From Arachis hypogaea (Eukaryota > Streptophyta > Magnoliopsida > Fabales > Fabaceae), in contig NC_092038.1 in NCBI RefSeq assembly GCF_003086295.3, positions 125,143,518-125,207,517 of the forward strand: 64,000 nucleotides of DNA, read 5' to 3'. Of the stretch, positions 35,723 through 47,088 are shown one piece after another. Every line of letters begins with the position of its first letter. Positions within the stretch are counted from its first letter, which is position 1. The notes under the pieces are model-generated. The model did no database searches. It was not told the origin of the DNA and saw only the letters and a list, made by a program, of their open reading frames with translations. Made by a program: the position numbers and the translations under genes.

Positions 35723-36958
35723 GGACCGCCGAGTCCAGTTCACTAGCCGGCGGGTCGGGACACTATCTCTGATCCAGGTTCAAGGCACTCCTCACTAAAG
35801 AGAGTCCGACGGGTCGGGTCCTAGAACGTCCGACCCAGGACATACTCGACTTATCATCCATACGGCTCAGGACACTGATCGGACCGATACCTTCGAATAA
35901 TGATCTGAAACCTCGACCCGGGTCCAGAACGACCTGTTCTTTCCACGTGGATTACGACAGCTCATGGAAGTTTCTTGGACAGTGAGCTAGGTCATTCTCA
36001 AGACTTGCCTCACACAGTATGAAAAGGAAGAGGTCAGCTCTCCTCCCAAAATACGTAACATTCTTACCCAATTTAGCTTCCACATCGTAGTGTCCTTGCA
36101 GGTGGCCATCCCCTAGGGGTGGCAAACGGGCCTGAACCCGCCGGGCCGGCCCGCGTAACCCGCCAAAAAAGGCGAGCTGGACTGAAAAATTTGGACCGCC
36201 AAATAGCAAAAGCCCGCTTAACCCGCACCGCTTAAACCACGGGCTTTGGCGGGCTTTGGCGGGGCGAGACGGGCTTCCCCGCCGGGCTTAGTATTTTTTA
36301 GTAAGGGGGCATTTTTACAATATTTTTTACCAAAATCCAACTTCTTCCAACCCAACTTACAAGAGAATGAAGATGAAAATTGAGTGTTTTGGATTATGTT
36401 TATTTTGTTTTAGAGACAATATTTATAATTATGTTTTGGATTATGTTTATTTTGCTTTGGGAACAATATTTATAATTATGTTTTGGATGAAAACTTAGTT
36501 TATAATTATGTTTATTAGATATTTATAATTACAAAGACTTTATTGTTTGTGAATATAAAAATTATAATTTGTTTATACTTTTAGAAATTATAATAGTTAA
36601 AAGTAAAAAATAAAAGAGATTTTTTTTCATGTCTTTATATATATTATTTAATATTTAAAAATAAAAAAAAAAGAGGATATTTGGCGGGCTTGGCCCGCCA
36701 GCCCGCCGTTAGGCGGAGCAGGCTGGGATTCTGGGACCGCCTCACTAGGCGGGACGGGACGGACCAGCCCGCCTAAGGGCGGGCTTCTGGCGTGGTGGGA
36801 CGGACTTCCCCGCTTGCCACCCCTACCACCCCCATGCTTCACACTACCTCCGGCGTCTCCAACTCACATCTCTATCCTTGCTCCACGTCAGCTCAGGATC
36901 TCGCCTGTTTTCCTACTCATCACCACCCGATCCGTCGATCCAAGATTATCAGATAACG

Positions 36959-36962
<4 letters not shown>
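35717..36962. repeat. Probable solo LTR inserted in a TA microsatellite
   Basis: A GC-richer block begins TGTTGTGGACC and ends ATAACGAACA. It therefore has TGTT...AACA inverted ends and TG...CA termini, flanked by ATATA on both sides. The flanks are microsatellite, so the 5-bp duplication is weak evidence. Subtracting the nested hAT-type element leaves about 525 bp, a plausible LTR. No internal retroelement genes, primer site or partner LTR are seen beside it. Confidence 0.5.
36114..36825. mobile_element. Non-autonomous hAT-type element nested in solo LTR
   Basis: The 712-bp unit has terminal inverted repeats TAGGGGTGGCAAACGGG on the left and TAGGGGTGGCAAGCGGG on the reversed right. Flanking 8-mers are CCATCCCC (36106-36113) and CCACCCCC (36826-36833), one mismatch apart, as expected for an aged hAT target duplication. 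Subterminal regions are dense in GGCGGGC/GCCCGCC; the middle is AT-rich and non-coding. It shares layout, but not close sequence, with the element at 2920-3428. Confidence 0.8.

Positions 36963-37008
<46 letters not shown>
36963..37008 (+). repeat. (TA)n microsatellite, right half
   Basis: About 23 TA units directly after the solo-LTR end. Confidence 0.95.
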
Positions 37009-37132
37009 TTTCTTAGTCATTTTCTTATTCAATTTAAATATCCTCCTTCGTGGTCGAGCTTATTGCCTTCCTCACACATGACAATAATTTCAAGCCCATG
37101 CAATGCATACAATGCATAATTTACGTATTGTA

Positions 37133-37134
<2 letters not shown>

Positions 37135-37201
<67 letters not shown>
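37135..37201 (+). repeat. (AT)n microsatellite
   Basis: About 33 AT units. The Ile-Tyr ORFs found here are translations of the repeat and are not genes. Confidence 0.95.
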
Positions 37202-37203
<2 letters not shown>

Positions 37204-38612
37204 AATTACCATGCCCAATAATTTTTTATGTGCACTTGCTAAAATAATTGTTTCTTTTTTTCAGTAAGAAATACTACACTCTTTCCTAACATCATTATTG
37301 TATTTATCTATGAATCATCTTACTAAAAATTAGAGTATGTAAGCCAAAAAATAATGAATTTTACTAGTAACAATCACACGTACTATGGCAATAACTTGTA
37401 CAGGACCCATATGTATGGTGCGTGACCATAAGCTTATCGTCGTCCATCAAATTGAATCTAAGGTCTTTTTGACATTATTTTCGATTTGATAGTGCTGTAT
37501 ATATGTGGGGTTTAATTATTTCAAATTAGATCACTCCATTAATTTTCTTTTTATATCAAGGAAAGCAATATAGACATCATGGGACCCAAAATAAACCATC
37601 ATTAGATGGGGATTTGACCAAAGGAAAGTTCAATATATCCCTTTTTTGGCCGGCATTCAACGCCATTAGCCCACAAATTAAAATATATGGTTCATAACAC
37701 AAGATAATACACTTCAATCAATTGCACATCCACCTTTTTGTTTGTTCTCATCTCCTCATTATATTTAATGAAATGGATAAGAATAGCGATTGCATTCATA
37801 TGTTACTATTCTTGATATTCAGTCTTAATTTCACGTATTGAGTTACAATATTTCAGGTATATATTAACATTTTAGTGTTAAATATAAACACATTTCGTTA
37901 GTAATTTATTTACTTTGATGTTATTTTTCTAAAAGGTATAAATATGTAATAATATGTGAATATGATAAAATAAATATTTATTGGACATACACTAGTTTAA
38001 TAAAAAGTAAAGATAAATCAGGATGTTAAGGGGACAAAGTGAAACGGAAAAGAATTCAATAACAGAAAGACACGTTGCAATTGAATTGAATTTAATTTTT
38101 TTAACCTTTGGTTTGATATGACAACCACAAAAACAGAACGGTTTTGTTATCCCAAAATGACAAGGTTGGATGTTTCCTTTTGTTGACGTTTTCACACATT
38201 TTTTATCCGTGTGTAATCACTCTTATATAGTTGGTAATGGTGATTTGCATGTATATATTGGAGTTTAGAATCACCAAAAGAAATGCTTCGTTGATTGTTT
38301 CGACACACACACAAAAACACAAAAATAAAGAATAAGGTGAAAAGGAAGAGACATACATGGGTGAGAAAATGAAGCTACCTTAGTAGACTAGTACAACACA
38401 TGAACACTGAGTATTGAAAGCTGAAATGAACAAGAAACGAAACAGAACAACCTCACAACACAAGACACTCCTGAGTGATTTGAGTGTGTGAGAAGAAACC
38501 GACAAGTTTTTGAGATAAGTCCAAGCATCCCATGTGGTTTCCTCCCACTTTCCATGAACTTTGTTTCTGTGCCCCTTCCATTCTTCTCTTAAACCCACTT
38601 TTCTAAGGACAA
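37202..38612. other. Upstream region of NPH3-type gene
   Basis: No gene is seen. AT-rich spacer leads into the promoter and leader of the NPH3-type gene, with a short CACACA tract near 38304. Confidence 0.5.
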
Positions 38613-38645
38613 CAATCCAATCCAATCCAATCCAATCCAATCCAA
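38613..38645 (+). repeat. (AATCC)n repeat in NPH3 leader
   Basis: About six AATCC units end about 20 bases before the ATG at 38665. The repeat is likely transcribed as part of the 5' leader. In the other register it reads as repeated CCAAT. Confidence 0.9.
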
Positions 38646-38664
38646 GCTAGCTAACCTCTCAGCC

Positions 38665-40890
38665 ATGTGGGAATCCCAGGGAGACTCAGCAGCAGGACTC
38701 ATCTCTTCAACCAAACTTGGAGTCCAAACTCAAGGGTTTCACCAAAGAGGAAGCTCTTGGTATGTATACAAATTCATAATGCTAATGCCTTCAACTGTTG
38801 CTATGAGTTTATTCATCTACTGTGTTGTTGTATCAAGGTATGTTTCAGCCGATATTCCAAGTGACCTCTTAATTCAAGTTGCTGAAACTAACTTCCACTT
38901 GCACAAGGTACCTACCTTAATTTTGTTTTGTTTCATTGTTCTATTGGATTGTGTGGTCTTTTCATTCTGTTCTCCTATTTTGTGAAAGTATCCTCTGCTA
39001 TCTAGAAGTGCAAAGCTGAACAGAATCTTATACGATTCGCGAGACCCTGACTTGAGCAAGATTGTTATGGATGATCTCCCTGGTGGACCTGAGGCTTTTG
39101 AGCTTGCATCCAAATTCTGCTATGGAATCCCTGTTGATTTAACAGCAGGCAACATCTCGGGCCTAAGATGCACTGCGGAGTATCTCGAAATGACAGAGGA
39201 TTTAGAAGAAGGCAATCTCATATTCAAAACAGAAGCATTTCTAAGCTATGTGGTCTTATCTTCATGGAGAGACTCCATACTTGTGTTGAAAAGCTGTGAG
39301 AAGCTCTCACCATGGGCAGAGAACCTTCAAATCGTCCGAAGATGCAGCGAATCGATTGCGTGGAAGGCCTGCGCCAATCCAAAAGGAATAAGGTGGTCAT
39401 ACACAGGAAGAGCAGCCAAAGGTTCAAGCCCAAAATGGATTGAAATGAAGGATTCTAGCCCCAGCAGGAACCAGAATCAAGTTGTTCCACCTGATTGGTG
39501 GTTTGAAGATGTTTCAATCCTTAGAATTGATCACTTTGTCAGAGTGATGACCGCAATCAAGGTAAAAGGAATGAGGTTTGAATTGATTGGTGCTGGAATA
39601 ATGCACTATGCATCAAAATGGCTGCCAGGGTTGATGATGAATGAAGCAGCAATGCCAGCAGACGAATCAAGCAATTTCAGCAACAGTAATAGTAGCAGTA
39701 GTAGTGGTGGAGGACTTCACATGATTGTGGCTGCATCCAAAGAAGAGAACACTTCAACTACCAGTCATCAAGCCAAAGATCAAAGGATGATAGTTGAGAG
39801 CCTAATCAGCATAATTCCACAACAGAAGGACAGTGTTACATGCAGCTTCTTGCTGAGGCTTCTTAGGATGGCAAACATGTTGAAAGTGGCACCTGCATTG
39901 GTGAATGAGTTGGAGAAGAGGGTGGGAATGCAATTTGAGCAAGCAACACTTGGTGATCTTTTGATACCTTGTTATGAAAAAAGTGAGACTGTGTATGATG
40001 TGGATCTTGTTCAGAGGGTGTTGGAGCATTTTCTTGTTCAGGAGCAGACTGAGAGTGTTAGTCCAAATAGGGAATCATTTTCGGAGAAGCAGATGAATGC
40101 AAAGGCAAGAGTTGCAAGGCTTGTTGACAGTTATCTCACTGAAGTTTCCAGAGACAGGAACCTTTCCCTCACAAAGTTTCAGGTTCTTGCAGAAGCTTTG
40201 CCCGACTCAGCTAGGACATCTGATGATGGCCTTTACAGGGCAGTTGATTCTTATCTTAAGGTAACTTTTTATTAATTCATTCTTAAACTAGTATGCAATG
40301 TTCTAATGAATTGAATTTAACAGGCACATCCGACGCTTAGCGAGCACGAAAGGAAGCGACTGTGCCGAGTAATGGATTGCCAGAAACTGTCCATTGATGC
40401 TTGCATGCATGCTGCTCAAAATGAGAGGCTACCACTAAGAGTAGTAGTCCAAGTTCTGTTCTCTGAGCAAGTCAAGATAAGCAATGCACTGGCCAACACT
40501 GCTTTGAAAGAAGGTGTTGGTGTTGAATCTCATCAGTATCAGCCTCCTGTGCTCACCAACCGGAAAACACTTCTGGAAGGGACGCCGCAATCGTTCCAAG
40601 AAGGGTGGACAGCAGCCAAGAAAGACATTAACACACTCAAGTTTGAGCTTGACACTGTCAAGACCAAGTATTTGGAGCTTCAGAATGACATGGAGAATCT
40701 TCAGAAACAATTTGATAAGCTCGTGCTCAAGCAGAAGCACACTTCACCATGGACTAGTGGCTGGAAGAAACTCAGCAAACTCACCAAGATCACAGATAAT
40801 CATCATCATCACATTGCACCTCAGATTCCAACTCCTGAAGAACCACACACCAGGAAGACAACTAGAAGGTGGAGAAACTCAATTTCATGA
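38665..40890 (+). CDS. NPH3: NPH3-type BTB protein, phototropin signalling
   Basis: NPH3 links plasma-membrane phototropin blue-light receptors to phototropism and acts as a CUL3 substrate adaptor. Exons: 38665-38759, 38838-38907, 38989-40260 and 40324-40890, all GT-AG and in phase, giving 667 aa. The BTB domain starts near residue 35 ([23 protein letters not shown]). The NPH3 domain follows ([55 protein letters not shown]). A coiled coil lies near the end ([20 protein letters not shown]). The C-terminus RRWRNSIS keeps the serine, third from the end (S665), that phototropin phosphorylates in Arabidopsis NPH3 (S744) to recruit 14-3-3 proteins. It is shorter than Arabidopsis NPH3 (746 aa), mainly in the low-complexity linkers. 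Intron 1 is 78 nt, open and in frame. Confidence 0.9.
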
Positions 40891-43638
40891 CAATCTCATA
40901 TTCATTACAATCATATGTTTGGTGATTATGGATTAATTATGTCAGTAATTTTACACGCCAAGCTCAACCATCATAATTTTCAACTTCTATTAGACCAATA
41001 AAATTAGGACCTAAATGAGAGGAGCACTAATTTCCACGTGTGCATAACTTTTTGAACTGTTAGATACTGACACAACAGTCCAAAGATTTTCTGGTCCGTT
41101 ATGCAATCAGCAAATTTTCGTCTCCACGGGACTATTCAACATATCAATTTATTTTAGAATAATGTGTTTTATTCTGTATACCTTTAATTAAAGCAATCAG
41201 ACACTACTTTATGGTGTGCTGAAGCAATCAAGCCGCCCTTGTACTATTCATTCTGCAAATTATTTTCCGTTTCTAGAGTTGCAAGAATTTGACAATTATA
41301 TTCCCGTGAGCTAATTTATAATGCCCATTTCCTTAACTGGAATTATTAGATTACAATTCACACATGATTCTTAATTTTAATTTGGAGTGTAGCTAACTTT
41401 AGTACGGAAAACTAAATATAATGTTAAACTTATAACTGTACGGAATATATATAAACGAAGAAACATGATTAGATGTTGCAAGATTAATCATGGCATCGTG
41501 CATGAAAATAGTGACACAGTTATAATGTGACAAGCCCACAATTAGTCAATGAACCACGCACTAAATAATGGAACCAAAGACAGTGACAGATAACAAATAG
41601 ACTGCTATTTGAGAAATGATTTATATGTTTCTTTTGTAATCTTACATAAGTAGGTATATAGTTATATACATTATTCTATTATTTATTCGGTAGAACAACA
41701 TAGACCCACTTGTGATGAATTTTATATCCTTTCAATAGTAAACAAAGGTGGCAATTAGAGTGAATGCAAATAATAATATATTGTGATTTGATAATAATTA
41801 ACTTTCACTTGTGCTCATGTTCCTATTAAACGATTTGATTCTGGTGTCCTTGTCCATGCACTTATTTGGAGACAATGTTTTGTTTTGAAATCCATGAATG
41901 GTGAATCTTTTATGCATTGTTACTATCTCCAACAGTCCCAATGTCTTCTGGATCTAACCTACACTCTTGCCCATGGCTTCATGTACGACAATATCTAGCC
42001 TCCTTGAATGATTTCTTTTTTAAAAACTCCACACTTGAATCAAACGAAAATTTAAATAAAAAGGAAAAAAATACAGAAGACCAATACAGTATAAGAAAAA
42101 GAGATATAGGTTTGTTCAATTCCTTCTACAGTGATTGTGATGGTGAAAAACAGAGAAATATAACCAATGAAGTAACCAATAAAAACAACAAAAAAACAAA
42201 AAATTGTTTCAAAAATTATAAATCATAAAATTGTTTAGTTTGAATTTGAAACTGCTGCAACCTAAGAAGAAAACACCTACAAATGCATGAAAAGAAATAA
42301 GAGTTTTCATGAAAAACTAAATGCGATGAATTTGATGGAGTTAAAAAATTTGGAGAACTAATTTGATTGAGTAAAAATTTCAAAATCAATGTCTAATAGG
42401 TGATATTTAGGATACCATTTTAACCACATTTATTCGTCTTTATTTGGTTGATTTCTAAACCACAAAGACCTAATGATACAAAGAGTACAATTCTTCCATA
42501 GTAGAGCTTCTATAGTTACCAATATCCATCTTTCGATTCTTAGAGCTTACTCCCACTTGGTGCATTAATTGTATGATATTCTCATGCAAAATAATAGATT
42601 ATTAAAATAATAAAACACCAATAGAATACATAAAACATTTTTACACTTTTTATTTAAATTCTAGCCATATCAGTCATCAAAATATCTTGTCTGAGGTATT
42701 ACAATCATTTGAGGAGCACATGCAAAATGTACAAGATAAGGAACATGATAATGGGATCATAGATAGATAGTAATATTAAATTATTCAAGATTCAACATAT
42801 ACAAGCATGAAGCACATCAGACACCTGACAAGATAAACCTGCATACATGATACACCACTACCATAATCTTTCACATTACAATTATTCACACAATCAAAAC
42901 AACCGACACATGCTATATAGTACATAATAGCATAATGACCTATATCAATCACAAAGTACGATAAACTAGAATTGTTGATCATCATTCCTCCCTCAAAACA
43001 AAAGTAACCCTTCACCACAAATGCTATACCCAAACACAAAGGGGCCCCATCAAGAAACTCATGATGAACACTAGGAGGGCTCTCTCCCCTTCAAGCACTA
43101 TCCCCAACACAAGGAGAACTTTCATGGTACTTTAAGAGTTTTATGGCAGCATGTTATGTATGCATACTTTGAAAGATGAAAGAGAGGACAAAAGCATGAA
43201 ATCAAGAATTGAAAAAAGAGGGTGGAGTGTGGGACCCCAGTTACTCAATGCGCATGCATTCAATCACCAACCGGGTGCAACACTTGAGGGAAAAAAAGGA
43301 GAGGGTCCTCATATTTACAGCACAGCTTGCCACTACTGCCTCCATACCCTTCAATCTGTGACCCTTTACTCCTTCAACAAAAGCTACTATATTGTAATCA
43401 TTTGGTCAACAAATTGAAGCCCCATTGCGCAATTTGCTCCAACTACAGTGGTAAAGAGAGTAGTACTATCTATTTTAGCATTAGTACCTTTATTTCCCAA
43501 ACATATGTACACCGAAACAAAAAGAAAAGAAACAAGCAAGCATACTAGGTTAAAAAAGAGCTCAAAGAAATGCATCTTTCCACTTCAACCAACATACTAA
43601 AACTTGAACCTGGGTGGCAGTGAGTAGCTAATTATAGT
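40891..43638. other. Spacer between convergent NPH3 and SAC51 genes
   Basis: Two converging 3' untranslated regions and AT-rich DNA. Short ORFs (such as 42785-43039 minus) have no recognisable domain or codon bias. Confidence 0.6.
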
Positions 43639-44664
43639 TTACTCCAAGTGTTGAGTTTTGGACGCCAAAGATTTCAAGTACTCAATAGTTTGATCAATGA
43701 CAAAAAGTGGCTGCTTTCCTTTTGCACCAGGAATCAAGTTCTCAAGAACTCTCAATAATTCCCGAATCTGGTCCTTTTTCAACTGAAAATCACCTGCCAT
43801 TGATTTACCTACTTTCTCAGCGCCAAAAGAATTATGTGATTCAGCATCACTAATGCACTCGTGGTTTTCATTTGGTCTTAACGAACTGGAACTGTCCACA
43901 GGTTGTGGTGATCTATTGCAGCCACAATCAACTAACTTCGGCCTTTTGTTAGGCCAGTCATAGCTAGCAACCCCCTCAGTTGTGTGTTGAAATTGTTCTT
44001 GCATACCATAGGTCCTTTTAGTAACCAAAGGGGAATGGTCTGTACTTGTTACCTCGTCATCATCACAATCATTATAATCACTGTCATCATCATCAGAATA
44101 AAGCAATGCATTGATTTCCTCCGTGTCTTCATGCATTTCACTTTCTTCATGACCTACATGATCATTATCAGACTTTTTTGGTAAACTGCAATCGGCTAGA
44201 CCATTTTGACGCATACTACTTGTCCATCCCTTCTCATTTATATCACAAGCTAGAGGAAATTCTCTAGCAGAAATAATTGGACCCTGGACATGAGGGAGGC
44301 CAGGACCGTAAAACATTCGTGTCTTATTACCAGAGCGGTCAAAAATCAGGAATTTTCTCTGCAAAGATTCAGGATTTGCATTTTGCAAAGACCCTCCAGT
44401 ATGCACTTCTTTGAAACCTGTTTTTGCAATGGGATGCCGAAGGAAATGTTTCAACTCATCTGTTGGCTCAGTCTTTGGACCCGGGATAGCAGGAGCTGCA
44501 GGTCCTTGAAATGCATTGACAGCAGGAAAGATGCGAGTGGTAGAATTTAAACATGCTGGAATACCAAGTATGCTGGGGTCTTCCAGCATGCCAAAGCAAT
44601 TCAAATATGGATATCGCCAAGCCACATGCTGTGGGCGAGGCAAACATCTATCAGCCTTAACCAT
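43639..44664 (-). CDS. SAC51: SAC51-type HLH transcription regulator
   Basis: A 341-aa protein of the SAC51/SACL (bHLH142-145) group, which in Arabidopsis promotes stem growth downstream of thermospermine. The N-terminus (MVKADRCLPRPQHVAWRYPY, FGMLEDPS) and KFLIFDRSGNKTRMFYGPG are conserved in the group. The middle is acidic (EEINALLYSDDDDSDYND). The helix-loop-helix is at the extreme C-terminus (about 293-341: LKKDQIRELLRVLENLIPGA, FVIDQTIEYLKSL) and lacks a normal basic region, so it probably does not bind an E-box alone. The 5' leader is about 1.45 kb with introns and contains the conserved upstream ORF at 44893-45193. A 5'UTR exon probably ends at 46065 (CATCT|GTAAGTAC). The name SAC51 rather than SACL rests on its place beside NPH3. 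Confidence 0.9.
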   Translation of the reverse strand: MVKADRCLPRPQHVAWRYPYLNCFGMLEDPSILGIPACLNSTTRIFPAVNAFQGPAAPAIPGPKTEPTDELKHFLRHPIAKTGFKEVHTGGSLQNANPESLQRKFLIFDRSGNKTRMFYGPGLPHVQGPIISAREFPLACDINEKGWTSSMRQNGLADCSLPKKSDNDHVGHEESEMHEDTEEINALLYSDDDDSDYNDCDDDEVTSTDHSPLVTKRTYGMQEQFQHTTEGVASYDWPNKRPKLVDCGCNRSPQPVDSSSSLRPNENHECISDAESHNSFGAEKVGKSMAGDFQLKKDQIRELLRVLENLIPGAKGKQPLFVIDQTIEYLKSLASKTQHLE

Positions 44665-44892
44665 TCAACGAAACAAACGACCTAAAAGAACAAGAGAATC
44701 CATCACTCAATGCTAAATGCAAGAAGCATTTGACACTAGAGAATAAAGTGCATTTGGAAAGACATACCCGGAAATGCTATGTACACCAGATATCGGATTA
44801 GATCTCCAGTGACTTGCTGCTTCTCTTAGGGAAAAAGGAAAGAAAAGGAAAACAACAAAATCCAACTTAACGAAAATGAAATCTGAGTAAAT

Positions 44893-45193
44893 CTACGTGA
44901 CGGGCTTAAGCAAATGACGGAAGTACTCAGCCTGCAAAGGATCAGAAAACAGCATTGATGATTCAAAATTTCAAAAAAGCTACTAGATTATAATCACATG
45001 TATAGATAATAGAAATGATTCAAACGAACAGTCAGGGGAAATGTATACAATCACCAATGTTTTCACTGACCTGACAAAAGTGCAGCGGTTGGAAGCAAGC
45101 TATAACTCTAACAACAATTGTTGATTCACCTTCAAGGCCATTCTCATGTTTCAATGCCCGAAATCTTGTCTGGCTTGCTGCTTGGCACACCAT
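44893..45193 (-). CDS. Conserved peptide uORF of SAC51 leader, spliced
   Basis: The ORF begins ATG at 45193. Exon A (45193-45071) encodes MVCQAASQTRFRALKHENG and continues to VIACFQPLHFCQ. After a GT-AG intron, exon B (44931-44893) encodes AEYFRHLLKPVT and a TAG stop, 53 aa in all. This matches the plant uORF family CPuORF38, known from SAC51 mRNAs, which represses translation of the main ORF unless thermospermine is present. The strong peptide-level conservation, with the intron falling inside it, shows that it is under selection for its amino acids. It was not obvious from a simple ORF scan because of the intron. Confidence 0.93.
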
Positions 45194-46152
45194 AACTTCT
45201 TTTGACCCTTACCACACTACTCAGTCAATCTGAATGTTTTATGTGCGCCAAAGAAATGCCAAACAGAATATGGCAACGAAGACACCAAACAAAAAACAGG
45301 GATGGCCAGACTAGAGATCAATATGTAACAATGACACACTAAAGATACAAGTATACAACACAGGGAATCTGCCTCCGCTTCCTATATCTTAGCCAATTCT
45401 ATACTTATCAGAAGAAAAGATAAAACACTGGGTAGCTTCCATGGCAGTAGCCCAAGCAACAAGGGAAAAAGCTAATATAATAGACTATTATGGAAATGGT
45501 GATTTACAGAATAACTTTACAATACAAATTCAACCGTACAACTTGACGGAACACATCAACAGAAAGACCCAACCAACGCATGCTGATTTCTTTCAGATAT
45601 CCAGAACTTGTTAAAGCTTCATGCGCTCGGAATAACTGGCATCCCTAAAACAATATTATATCATCATTGAATAAAGACCATAGTTTGTTTGTACAAGACA
45701 CAACACTCACATTTCTAAAATCAGAGAGGAAAATGTCTTAGATGAAAAACACAACAATAATCACTGTGAAAATGGACATACAAATTGCTTGTTTGCAATC
45801 GCCATCACACACAATTACATGAAAGATCTAAGACTTCAAAATAATAATGAAAATTTCTGAGTTATGTAACATATGTTAATTTCAGAGGTAGATGACTCAA
45901 GAAAGGAAAAAGGCATATCCTTATGGGAATTGACAATAGACTGGAGGAAATCTAGCGCAAATTCAAGTAAAGTCTTCACATTTTTCACCCGATCACCCAA
46001 TTAAGAAGAGAATATAGAAAGCTCAAAAAGCAGAATAAGGAAAACAAGCGTTTGAAGTACTTACAGATGGATATGACTTGGTATGAGGGAAAACAATGTC
46101 TTCTTTTGAGCAGAGAATAAAGAAAGAGAAAGAGAAAAGGAAGCAGTTCAAG

Positions 46153-46160
46153 TCTATATA
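46153..46160 (-). promoter_or_regulatory. Probable TATA box of SAC51-type gene
   Basis: The minus strand reads TATATAGA about 90 bases before the probable first splice donor at 46064. It predicts a start near 46125. Confidence 0.5.
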
Positions 46161-46696
46161 GACACCCAATTTTCACTTTTTAGTTTTTACATTTTTTAAA
46201 TTCTTTTCATTTTTTATAATCTTATTTAATAGGTTATTATTTTAAATTTAGGTTATTGTTAAATTAAAATTTATTTGAATTATTAACAACGAATGCAACA
46301 TTTTTTAAAGATGAGTTTTACATAATATAGGATTTTACTATCATGTGTCTAAAGATATTGATTAAACATATTTTATTTTTTTTAATATTTTTGATACATT
46401 CAATGCATTAAAAACATAAAAATATTTATTTTTATAATAAATAATATTAAAACATTTTTTTATAATATGTTTGATCAATATCTTTAAGATATAGAATAAC
46501 AAAACTCTATAATATATTCCGAAAAGATTAATAAATTTGTTGATATAATCATTTTCAGAATTCTTTGATATAATATTTAGGAGTTTTTATAGGTAATTTA
46601 TAGGAAATTGTCCGATAATTAAATATGAATATTCTGTTTTCATAAATTAAAACTTATTACATCATGTAGGTTGTCAAATAATTTCGGTTAAACTTA

Positions 46697-47079
46697 GGGC
46701 TTGTTTGGGTGAGCTTCTAAGAAAAGATCTTTTTTTGAGTTATCTTTTTTTAAAAGATCTTATAGAGAAGTAAAAGTAATTTTATGTTTGGATATCTCAT
46801 GTAAAAAAGTCTTTTTATCTATCAATTATGTTTGGGTATAACAATATAAAAGTACTTTTTGTTTATTTATTACATGAAAAACATCTTTTTTTTAAGGAAA
46901 AAAGATCTTTTAAAAAAAGATGTAAATTACAGCTTCTCAAAAAAGATCTTTTTTTGATTTTACTAGTACTTTTACTTTTACTACTAGAAATTTGCCAAAC
47001 ACGTTAAAAAATAAAAAAAGATTTTTTTTCATTGAAAAAAGATCTTTTTTTAACAAAATAATGACACCCAAACATGCAC
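46697..47079. mobile_element. MITE-like element with AAGATCTT palindromes
   Basis: The 383-bp unit has inverted ends GGGCTTGTTTGGGTG and, reversed, GTGCATGTTTGGGTG. Flanks are TTAAACTTA (46688-46696) and TTAAACTAT (47080-47088), a possible 9-bp duplication with two mismatches. Inside, the palindrome AAAAGATCTTTT or a close form recurs about five times in both halves. There is no ORF. It is a foldback-like or MULE-derived MITE. Confidence 0.65.
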
Positions 47080-47088
47080 TTAAACTAT

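Noticed and set aside
36814..37247. Ile-Tyr repeat ORFs
   Set aside because: These are translations of TA microsatellites.
38380..38640. Minus-strand ORF upstream of NPH3
   Set aside because: Its start comes from the AATCC repeat (DWIGLDWI). It lies in the NPH3 leader and has no domain.
42785..43039. 84-aa minus-strand ORF as a small Cys-rich protein
   Set aside because: No signal peptide start, no promoter signal, and no regular Cys spacing; likely chance.
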